DNA of 64,000 bases. Source: Marininema mesophilum (GTDB taxonomy: Bacteria > Bacillota > Bacilli > Thermoactinomycetales > DSM-45169). Every line of letters begins with the position of its first letter. Within the stretch, counting starts at the first letter, position 1. A model generated the notes under the pieces. That model was not told where the DNA came from and made no database searches. It saw only the letters and a program-made list of their open reading frames with translations. Both the position numbers and the translations under genes were made by a program. Shown piece by piece: positions 49,409 to 59,500 of this stretch. The stretch covers positions 1 to 64,000 of the forward strand of contig NZ_FNNQ01000014.1 of the NCBI RefSeq assembly GCF_900106775.1, read 5' to 3'.

Positions 49409-52400
49409 ATGATGAGTATTCCAAAGTTGGCGTTTAATACGGTGGTAGAGGGATTTAAGCATTATGCTTTGGATCAACCAGAAGCTACGGCGGTAATTTG
49501 CAGTGGAAATTCGGTTACCTATAGACAGTTGGATCAAGAATCAAATCGATTGGCAACCGCTTTACTTTTGGCACTACCAATATCCATAGATTCCATTGGT
49601 TTGATGATGGATCGCTCTATTGATTTAGTTGTCGCAATGATGGGCATTTTAAAAACGGGCGCATCTTATCTTCCGCTGGATCCAGCGCTTCCATCGGAAC
49701 GGGTAAATACGATTATGGAAGATGCCGGGCTCAATTACATAATCACCGATGAGAAGTATAGAGAACTTATGGACTCAGTCGATGATTTCCAAAATGAACA
49801 GGTTCCCTTTTCTCCAGTTAGACCGGATCAGGTAGCTTATGTTATTTACACTTCGGGTTCAACTGGGAAACCGAAGGGGATTATGATTGAGCATCATGCA
49901 TTGAAACAGTTTATGACTGGGTTTAAAGAGGAAGTAAACTTAGTGGATCATAGCAAGATGTTAGCATTAGCGACGATTTCATTTGATGCATCCATTTTAG
50001 AGATACTAGTGCCTTTGGGGTTCGGATTTACAGTTGTGATGGCTAATCAGTCGGAGCAACAGGACCCTCATTTACTAAACCAATTACTGATGAGGCACTC
50101 CGTCGATCTAATTAATATTACCCCTACACGCATGCAACAGATTCTTAGTGCTAAAGCAACAGAGGGCCTTCGTCATGTAAGGAAAATATTTTTTGCAGGG
50201 GAGCCTCTGTCTGTAAGCTTGTTGCAGAAAACCCGAAGGGTTACTTGTGCAACGTTGTATAACCTGTATGGGCCGACGGAGACTACAGTATCGATCACAG
50301 CAAAGGATGTAACCGATGCAGATCATATTACGATTGGTCAGCCTATCCGTGGAGTAGAGTTTTATGTGGATGAGCGGAATGAATTATATATCTCAGGGGA
50401 AACGTTAGCGCGGGGATATCTTAACGATTCTGCTCGGACGGAAGAAAACTTTATAGTTTCCAAGGCACTTAAAGGGAAGCGCTTGTATAAGACAGGAGAT
50501 TTAGTTCGAAGGCTCCCAAATGGTGATTACGAATATATAGGCCGGGTAGATAACCAAGTCAAAGTAAATGGTTATCGTGTGGAACTAGAAGAGATTGAAA
50601 AGCAGTTATTGGATTTTCCCGGGATGGATGAAGCTGTTGTTACAGTGGATGAGAGAGAAGAAGGGTTGAAAGTGCTTTGTGCCTATATCCAATGTGTACA
50701 ACATCCTACACGGATAGCTCTCTATCAACACTTAGAAAATAAACTACCACAGTACATGATTCCGAGGGAATTCTATGTGTTGGATCAGTTGCCACTGACA
50801 CCGAATGGAAAAGTGGATCGTAAGGCGGTCAAACAGTTGGAAGAGGCACGATTGTTGACCAGTGATGCACTACAGCTACCGGTAAGCCCGACAGAACAGC
50901 AATTAAGTTCAATCTGGTCGACCATACTTGGAGTATCAACCATTGACCGTAATGAGGACTTCTTCCATTTGGGTGGACAATCGTTACTTGCTACAAAAGT
51001 AATGCAAGAAGTGAATCATATTTTCCATGGGAAGTATTCCATCGGTGACTTATTTAAAAATCCCACTATTGCGAAACTAGCGGCTGTAATAGAGGAAGGT
51101 TCTGAGGTCAGAGTAGACCGTCCAGTGTGGCAGTTAACGGAGAGAGAATACAAGGATGATGACTCATCTTTAAAGCCCCTATCTCTTTTTCAACACCGCT
51201 TGTGGATTACAGATAAACTCTATGAGGATAGTCCCTCCTATAATGTGGTGACGGTATGGCGTATAAAAGCAGGTTGTGACCCTGAGATTCTAGAACAGAG
51301 CCTGCAAGAAATTGTACAGCGGCATGAGAGTTTAAGGACTGTGTTTATGGAATCAGAAGGGATACCTGTACAAAGGGTGATGCCTTCATTAGCTGTTCCA
51401 CTAAGGGTTATGAAACGGCCAGAAGTAGAGAAAGAAAAGCGCGAACAAACAATTAGTGAAGTGGCAGAAGAATTACGAAAAGAACGTTTTTCCTTAGAAG
51501 AAGGTCCCTTAATTCGTGCACATATTTTGCAGTTTGGAACAGAAGACCAAGCGTTAATAGTTACGATGCACCATATCATCTCGGATGACTGGTCGATGGG
51601 AGTTTTGATTGGTGAATGGACTGCGATCTATGAGGAAAAGTTCTTCAAAAAGCAAGCGGATTTACCGGATCTTCCTATTCAATATGGTGATTTCTCTGTA
51701 TGGCAAAATCACTTGAAAAATGAAGAAAGGATGAAGAAAGAGGAAAGTTATTGGAAAAAGAAGTTAGCTGGTCCATTACCAACATTAGATTTACCCTTAG
51801 ACAGTCCCCGCCCTCCTCGATTTACCCACTTAGCAGATTCTGAAGTCATTTACCTCAATGAAAGTATTACAAATGACCTATATAGAGTAGCTAAAAAATA
51901 TGAAATAACGCTTTTCATGCTTTTTATTACAGCATACAAAGTATTACTACATACAAAAACTCATCAAGAAGATATTTTAGTAGGATCACCAATTGCTTCT
52001 CGCAAGCAAAAAGGTACTGAAAATCTTATTGGATTTTTTGTCAATACGCTCGTCTTGCGCACATCCCTATCTGGAGATCCAACCATCTCTGATTTACTCT
52101 ATCGAGTACGACAAACGGCCCTGGAGGCGTATGATCATCAGGATTTGCCCTTTGATCAGTTGGTGGAGGTGGTTAAACCAAAACGGGATTTGAGATATCC
52201 GTTGTTAATACAAGCTTGGCTTGTTTTTCAGCATATTCCGCAAGCGGTAAAAACAAACGGTATTGAATTTCAGCTAATGCCTTTAGAGGTGGATACAACC
52301 AATTTTGATTTATCCATGTCGGTAGTGGAGCTCGATAAGCGACTTCGTGTCTCACTTACGTACAATAAGGATTTATTTCAATCAGAAACGATTAGCAAGT

Positions 52401-52546
52401 GGATGAGTCAGTTTGAGCAAATCCTGACGTTGTTGATCCATGAGCCAGATAAGCGATTATCAGCTATCGGCAAGCAATTTTCTTCTCAGCAGAGAAACGA
52501 ATGGAAGAAAAAAAAGAAAAAACTACAATTCAAAAAGGGGTTATAG
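49409..52546 (+). CDS. Nonribosomal peptide synthetase, A-PCP-C (initiation module)
   Basis: 1045 aa. The adenylation domain starts directly at the N-terminus with no C domain before it, so this is a loading module: TSGSTGKPKG near 149, SFDASILE near 190, YGPTETT near 287, NGKVDRK near 467. The PCP has its phosphopantetheine Ser in LGGQSLLAT near 523. A terminal C domain follows, with HHIISDD near 721, where the usual final Gly is Asp. I read the pocket residues as D-A-L-N-F-A-L-V-S-(K), which matches no code I remember. ATG 49412 is an equally good start. The gene is 5 bp from the dioxygenase. Confidence 0.93.
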   Translation: MMSIPKLAFNTVVEGFKHYALDQPEATAVICSGNSVTYRQLDQESNRLATALLLALPISIDSIGLMMDRSIDLVVAMMGILKTGASYLPLDPALPSERVNTIMEDAGLNYIITDEKYRELMDSVDDFQNEQVPFSPVRPDQVAYVIYTSGSTGKPKGIMIEHHALKQFMTGFKEEVNLVDHSKMLALATISFDASILEILVPLGFGFTVVMANQSEQQDPHLLNQLLMRHSVDLINITPTRMQQILSAKATEGLRHVRKIFFAGEPLSVSLLQKTRRVTCATLYNLYGPTETTVSITAKDVTDADHITIGQPIRGVEFYVDERNELYISGETLARGYLNDSARTEENFIVSKALKGKRLYKTGDLVRRLPNGDYEYIGRVDNQVKVNGYRVELEEIEKQLLDFPGMDEAVVTVDEREEGLKVLCAYIQCVQHPTRIALYQHLENKLPQYMIPREFYVLDQLPLTPNGKVDRKAVKQLEEARLLTSDALQLPVSPTEQQLSSIWSTILGVSTIDRNEDFFHLGGQSLLATKVMQEVNHIFHGKYSIGDLFKNPTIAKLAAVIEEGSEVRVDRPVWQLTEREYKDDDSSLKPLSLFQHRLWITDKLYEDSPSYNVVTVWRIKAGCDPEILEQSLQEIVQRHESLRTVFMESEGIPVQRVMPSLAVPLRVMKRPEVEKEKREQTISEVAEELRKERFSLEEGPLIRAHILQFGTEDQALIVTMHHIISDDWSMGVLIGEWTAIYEEKFFKKQADLPDLPIQYGDFSVWQNHLKNEERMKKEESYWKKKLAGPLPTLDLPLDSPRPPRFTHLADSEVIYLNESITNDLYRVAKKYEITLFMLFITAYKVLLHTKTHQEDILVGSPIASRKQKGTENLIGFFVNTLVLRTSLSGDPTISDLLYRVRQTALEAYDHQDLPFDQLVEVVKPKRDLRYPLLIQAWLVFQHIPQAVKTNGIEFQLMPLEVDTTNFDLSMSVVELDKRLRVSLTYNKDLFQSETISKWMSQFEQILTLLIHEPDKRLSAIGKQFSSQQRNEWKKKKKKLQFKKGL

Positions 52547-52551
52547 GGAGA

Positions 52552-53580
52552 ATGAAAAAACCTTCTTGGAAGAAAAAGTCCTTTCAGCTGGGGTCTTCGC
52601 CGATCTCTGCACGAGAAATTGTGGGTACGAGTCATTTTAATGGGAATGAGAATGGGAAGCTACCATTAATCATTCAACCAACGATTCCGGATGTGGACTT
52701 AACAGGTTGGTACAAGAATAATGAAGCCTGGGTTGAAGAAAATCTTCTACATTATGGTGGTCTTCTCTTTCGGGGTTTTAATATTGGCAAGCAAGAGGAT
52801 TTTAATCGTTTTATTCAAGAGGTTTGTCCACAAGTGATGACTTATAAAGAAGGGGCCACTCCTCGCACGAAGCTGAGTGAACAAGTGTATACATCCACAG
52901 AATTTCCTGCATCCCAAAGAATTGAACTGCACAATGAACTTTCGTATGTCCATAATTGGCCACGTAAAATCTGGTTTTGTTCGATCAAAAATGCTCAAAA
53001 GGGCGGGGAAACGCCAATAGCCGATGTGAGAAATGTCTATAAACGGATTAGTGAGGAAACGAGAGCTAGATTTGTAGAGAAGGGCTGGATGCTCGTAAGG
53101 AATTTTGGTGAAAAGTTAGGATTACCATGGCAGGATGTTTTTCAGACGGATTCCTTGAAAGAGGTAGAGGAATATTGTGAAAACCATGGGATTACCCTAG
53201 AGTTTCTGGGAAATAATCAGTTGCGCACGAAGCAGGTGCGACCGACAGAAGAAATTCATCCGCTGACGAAGGAACCATTGTGGTTCAACCATATGGTTTT
53301 CTGGCATGAATCTAGCTTAGATTCACAAGTGAGGGAGATGTTATTAGCGGAATTTGGGCGAGATAGACTTCCGTTTAATACGTATTACGGCGATGGGGAA
53401 CAGATTGAGGACGAAGTGATCGCCGAAATTAGAGCAGCTTATCAAGCAGAGACAATTGCCTTCCCTTGGGAAGAAGGGGATGTATTGATGCTGGATAATA
53501 TGATGGTTGCACATGGCAGAAATTCCTTTGAAGGTGAGCGAAAAGTGTTGGTATCTATGGGAGAACCCATTCAACGATAA
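52552..53580 (+). CDS. SyrP-like Fe(II)/2-oxoglutarate dioxygenase
   Basis: 342 aa, TauD/SyrP family. The iron triad is visible: H127 and E129 in RIELHNELSY and H321 in MVAHGRNSF. SyrP-like enzymes beta-hydroxylate an amino acid while it is bound to an NRPS carrier domain. The frame opens at 52501 inside the previous gene, but ATG 52552 follows an AAGGGG...AGGGAG stretch and starts just 5 bp after the NRPS stop. Encoded between two NRPS genes, 12 bp from the next, so certainly part of the peptide pathway. Predicted substrate: the amino acid loaded by the following module. Confidence 0.9.
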   Translation: MKKPSWKKKSFQLGSSPISAREIVGTSHFNGNENGKLPLIIQPTIPDVDLTGWYKNNEAWVEENLLHYGGLLFRGFNIGKQEDFNRFIQEVCPQVMTYKEGATPRTKLSEQVYTSTEFPASQRIELHNELSYVHNWPRKIWFCSIKNAQKGGETPIADVRNVYKRISEETRARFVEKGWMLVRNFGEKLGLPWQDVFQTDSLKEVEEYCENHGITLEFLGNNQLRTKQVRPTEEIHPLTKEPLWFNHMVFWHESSLDSQVREMLLAEFGRDRLPFNTYYGDGEQIEDEVIAEIRAAYQAETIAFPWEEGDVLMLDNMMVAHGRNSFEGERKVLVSMGEPIQR

Positions 53581-53592
53581 GGAGGAGAACAA

Positions 53593-56500
53593 ATGGAAAA
53601 TCAATTAAAGGGTTACCCGATGTCTCCACAGCAAAAACATGTATGGTCGATGAATCGGAACTTGGCTCATTCTCCATATCGCACTCATTTTGTAGTGAAA
53701 ATCACAGGTGTTCTGGATCATAAGCGATTGGAGAAGGCATTGGATCAGGTGATGAACTGTCAACATATCTTGAAGACACAATTTGACCCTGTTCCAGGGG
53801 TGAATTATCCAATCCAAGTGGTTAAGGATTCTCCAGCAATAAGTAATCAAGATGAAAAGGAATTATTGGAAGCAGGGGTGATGGGTGCCAAGATAACTGT
53901 AAAATCAGAGACAGAGAGTCTCTTATCCCTGACGATCTCCTCCATGAATATGGACCATGAGTTGGCTGGATTCCTTCAGGCTTTATCGGATTGCTATCAT
54001 GCCAATAGGGATGAAGGGAGATCTGAAGAGGAACTACAGTATGTGATGGTTTCTGAATGGTTTAATGACTTGCTAACTTCTAACGAAGCAGAGGAAGGAA
54101 GAGAATACTGGAAACAAAAGATCTATCAACCTGCTTTGCCTAATGAACGGGATAATTTGCTAGAGGAGCCGTGGATAACGTTTCGTCCTAGCTATGTGCC
54201 TGTAAAAATACCTGCTTCACTGAGTGACAAGCTTATACGAACTGCAGAAAAAGCAGAGGTAGAGGTTGAATCTTTGCTGCTTACTGTCTGGAACCTTTTG
54301 CTTTGCAGATTGACACAACAGGATGAAATTACGATGGGGGTGTATTGTGACCCACGGCTGGGAGAAGAAGACTTAGCAGGAATGACAGGGCCACTAGGTA
54401 GGTATGTCCCTTTTACTAAGGGATTGGGTAATGATTCAGTAGTCCATGCAATGCATGCAGTTCAAGAGGAGAGAACAGAATTATTTGATTACCATGAATG
54501 TTTCTCTTGGGATTTATCAAAACAGGATGATCCTTATTTTTCTTATGGATTCGACTTTGTAAAACAGACATGTGAGGTCATTGGGGACGAAATAGGTTTA
54601 TCTGTGGTTGATCAGCAATACATCTATGATTATTTTAAGGTGAGGTTATCCGTCATTCTTCGGGATGATAGGTTGGAAGCAACACTGCAGTATGATCCAC
54701 AGTGGTATGACGAGTCAAGTATCCAACGGATGAGTGACTACATAATTACTATGTTTGAGGATGTGGCTGCTGATTCTTTAAAGTCAGTGGATACATTGCG
54801 CATGCTTTCGATAAATGAACAAGAAGCCGTGTTAAGCCAGTTCAATCCAGTTGAGATCAAGCACGCTTTACAACCATTGCATCAAATGTTTGCGGATCAA
54901 GTGGTGAAAACGCCTCATGAGATTGCGCTCAAGAGTGAGGATCAATCTTACACATACACAGAGTTAAATCAATGGGCAAATGAAGTGGCCTATGGTTTGA
55001 TGGATGGTGGTGTAAAAGCGGGGGAAATCGTTGGTATTTGTCTAGAACGCTCGGTGGAGATGATTGTAGGAATCTTAGGAACGATGAAATCAGGGGCGGC
55101 TTATTTGCCACTCGATCCCGATTATCCAGAGCAACGACTTTCCTATATCATTAAAGATGTTTCTCCTAAAATGGTAATTACCAGTAATGCTTTATTTCAG
55201 GGTGCAGAAGAGGCCTTTAGCGATGGAAAACAATTTTTCATAGATGAACATAATCGTGTTGTAGATTCCCGTCAGAGTAATCCTATAGCTGACGTGGGAT
55301 TGGAAGAACCGGCGTATATTATCTATACATCGGGATCAACTGGTGCTCCCAAAGGGGTTGTGATTCCCCATAAAGCAGCAAGTAATCATATGATCTGGAT
55401 GCAACGAGAATTTCCTCTGAGCAAAGGGGACTCTGTACTACAAAAGACCTCTTTTAGTTTTGATGCCTCGGTCTGGGAGATTTTCGCTCCCCTAGTTGCA
55501 GGTGCAACATTGATGATGGCTAAACCAAAAGGCCACATGGACCCAGAATATCTTACACAAGTGATACAAGAAGCTAGTGTTACTGTGTTGCAGGTGGTCC
55601 CTACACAATTGACCATGCTTCTTAATCATGCAGAATTTGCGCAGTGTGATACATTAAAGCGTGTTTATTGTGGGGGTGAAATCTTAACTCCGCAATTACA
55701 GGAGCGCTTCTTTGCAACCATGTCCTGTGACTTGGTCAATTTGTATGGACCAACAGAGGCCTGCATTGATACGACCTATTGGACGTGTGAAAGGAATCAA
55801 AAAGGCAAGGTAATTCCAATTGGGAAGCCGATTGATAATACACGTGTGTACATTTTAGATGAACAGCAACAACCCGTTCCAATCGGTGTAACGGGGGAGT
55901 TGTACATTGTAGGGAATGGGTTGGCAACAGGTTATCTTCATCGTCCGGAGCTGACGGAAGAGCGATTTATTCATCATGCAAAGCTCGGAAGGATTTATAA
56001 AACGGGGGATCGCGGAAGATATTTAGACGATGGGAGCATCATATTTGAAGGCCGTAAGGATCACCAGGTGAAGTGGAGAGGGTTTCGGATTGAGTTAGGG
56101 GAGATTGAATATTGTCTCAACCAATTTCCAGGGGTTGAAAGCTCTATCGTCATTGTAACTCCGCTAGGCGAAGATGATCATCCTGTATTAGCCGCTTATC
56201 TTGTTTGTAGAGAAGGTTCCTTAGATGAGAGTGCGTTACAGAGTATGTTGAGGGAAAATCTTCCTGGGCATATGCTTCCTCAGATTGTGATGATTCTACC
56301 AGAACTGCCGCTGACATCAAATGGAAAGGTGGATCGAACAGCCCTTCCTCGCCCGAATCAGGAAGGAATAGAAGGTCAGCAGGAGAGTCAACCCTTACAA
56401 AATGAGACGGAAGAACTTGTCGCAGGTTTATTTACTGAGATTCTAGGAGTAGAAAAAGTAGGGCGCTCAGATGATTTCTTTAACTTAGGTGGCCATTCCC

Positions 56501-59500
56501 TAGTTGCTACACAATTGGTTACGCGAATTCGTGCCGTGTTTGATGTGGAAATCTCTCTATTGAGAGTATTTGAAGCATCCACGGTAGGAGCGTTAGCTTT
56601 ATTAATTTCAGATCTAAGGAAGTCTGCAAAGGCAATACCAAAACCACGATTTGATGCATTGATAGAGAAACGAGAGACATATCCGCTTTCATTTGCTCAG
56701 CAACGATTATGGTTTTTGGATCGTTTAGAACCAGATAGTCCCCTATACAATATGCCGTCTGCTATTCGATTGAAAGGAACGCTCCATATCGAGAGCCTTG
56801 AGAAGGCGCTACAGAAGATAATCGAACGCCATGAAGCGCTTCGTACCTCTTTTCATTCTTTGGAAGGAGAAGCGATTCAAAAAGTGCACAAACGAGTTAC
56901 CTTTGAGTTACCGGTGATGGAGGCAAAGGGCGAGAATGAAGAGGAACGAGAGGAATTTGCTTTACAGATCGCTGCAGATGAAGCAAAGAAGCCATTTAAT
57001 CTGGAAGAGGATTTACTGATTCGAGGAAAAGTCATAAAACTAAGTGCAGAGGATCATTTATTTATCCTTAACATCCATCATATTGTACATGATGGATGGT
57101 CTAGAGGGTTATTTGTGAAGGAATTAAGCGAACTGTACCAAGCCTTCTCTCGAGGAGTAGATTCGCCCTTACCTTCGCTAGCCGTTCAATATCCAGACTT
57201 TGCGGTATGGCAAAGGGAATGGATGCAGGGGGATCTGTTGGAGAAACAATTGCAGTATTGGCGGACACAACTAAGTGGAGATTTAGTGCAATTACAACTA
57301 CCGACGGATCGATCACGAACGGTGGAGCAGACATTTGCTGGTGCACTGCGACGATTCACGATAGATGAAGAATTAAAGAAGAATTTGAAGAAGTTGGGTC
57401 AGCAAGAAGGGGCTACTTTGTTTATGGTCCTACTAGCTGCTTTTAACACCCTACTTTATCGTTATACGAATCAAGAGGATATAATGGTAGGGTCAGCTAT
57501 CGCAAACCGTAATCAGCCAGAGTTAGAAAAGCTAATTGGATTTTTTGTGAATACGTTAGTCATTCGAACGGATCTTTCAGGAAATCCATCCCTGCGCGAA
57601 TTGTTACAACAAGTGCGCAGAACGGCATTGGAAGCCTATGATCATCAGGATCTTCCCTTTGAAAAATTAGTAGAAGAGATATGTCCAGAGCGGGATACTT
57701 CTCATTCGCCATTATTCCGTGTGATGTTCTCTTTGCATAATACTCCGGGTCACGCTTGGAATACCGAGGGTTTACAAGCTACCACCATGGATTTAGAGAG
57801 TAACACATCCAAGTTTGATATGAATGTGGAAATCAGTGAGACAGAGAAAGAGTTAATTGTCGATCTGGAATACAACACGGATTTATTTGAAGCTGAGACG
57901 ATTACAAAGTTCTGTACTAACTTTACGAACCTACTGAGAAATATCATAAGCAATCCAGATGAATCTATTGCGACCATTCCCCTATTGGAAGAGAACCAAC
58001 GTGACGAAATTCTTTCAATGGCTAAAGACCAGACGGTTTATCTATCAGAGGATTGGACGATTGTTCAGCAGTTTGAAAAACAGGTGGGACAGTTTTCAGA
58101 GAATATTGCTGTGATCGATCACAATGGTTCTCTCACCTATGAGGCATTAAATAAAAAAGCAAACCAACTAGCCCACTATTTGCAGAAGAATGGTGTAAGG
58201 AAAGGATCGCGTGTGGCTGTTTGTCTGGAACGCTCAAGTGAATTGATTATCACCTTACTTGCTGTAGTGAAAGTGGGTGGGGTCTATGTACCACTGGATG
58301 CCACGTATCCAGCCGAGCGTTTGGCATTTATGATGGAGGATGCCTCCCCTAAGGTATTGATCACAAAAGAGCATTTGCAAGAGCGCATTTCTCCTCGGGA
58401 TGCAAAAGAAATCGTTTTTGGTCAAGAATTGGAACGGCAGATGGATCGGGAGCCTACAGAGAATTTGTCCCTCGCTGTTATCCCAAGTGATCTGGCTTAT
58501 ATTATGTATACATCCGGCTCCACGGGTACTCCCAAAGGGGTTTGTGTCCAACATCAGAATGTGGTTAGCCTTGTGATGGGGACTGATTTTGTTTCCTTTT
58601 CACCAGAGCATACCTTTATGCAATTTGCACCGATTTCCTTTGATGCCGCTACTTTTGAAATATGGGGTAGCTTACTCCATGGTGCGAAATTGACAATTTT
58701 CCCACCATATTTACCCTCATTAGAGGAGTTAGGTAGCTTTGTTAAAGAGCAAGGGATTACGGTTCTGTGGTTAACGGCGGGACTTTTTCATCAGATGGTG
58801 GACTACAATCTCACGGCTTTACAAGAAGTAAAATATTTGCTTGCTGGCGGCGATGTTTTGTCAGTACAACATATCAATAAATTTGTCCAAGCTCTTCCTG
58901 GATGTCAATTGGTAAATGGATATGGTCCGACAGAAGGAACAACATTTACTTGTTGTTACGCAATTCCACAGGAGCCATCCCTTTATACCTCAGTACCTAT
59001 CGGCTATCCAATTCAGCATCGCTATGTCTATATTGTGGATGACCATCAAAACCCAGTGCCACAAGGCGTACCTGGAGAGCTATACATTGGTGGAGTAGGT
59101 GTAGCAAAGGGATATTGGAACCGGCCGGAGATAACCAGTGAGCGGTTTGTTTCCAATCCATTTAAAGAAGATGACATCCTCTATAAAACAGGGGACCGAG
59201 TTCGCTTACGTAACGACGGAGCAATCGAATTCTTGGGACGTAAGGATGATCAGGTAAAAATTCGAGGGTATCGCATTGAACCAGGTGATATCGAAACAGC
59301 GATGAAAGAACATTCAAGTGTGAAGGATGTAGCCGTTGTAGCACGAGAAACCCATGATGGGGATAAGAAGCTTATTGCGTACATTGTCCCAGAGTCAGAG
59401 AAATCCCTTGAAAATACGGAGGGAGATTCCTGGGAGGATGAGCAAGTTACCCAATGGGAGATGATCTTTGACGATCATGTATATGGGGCGTCTGAGATAG

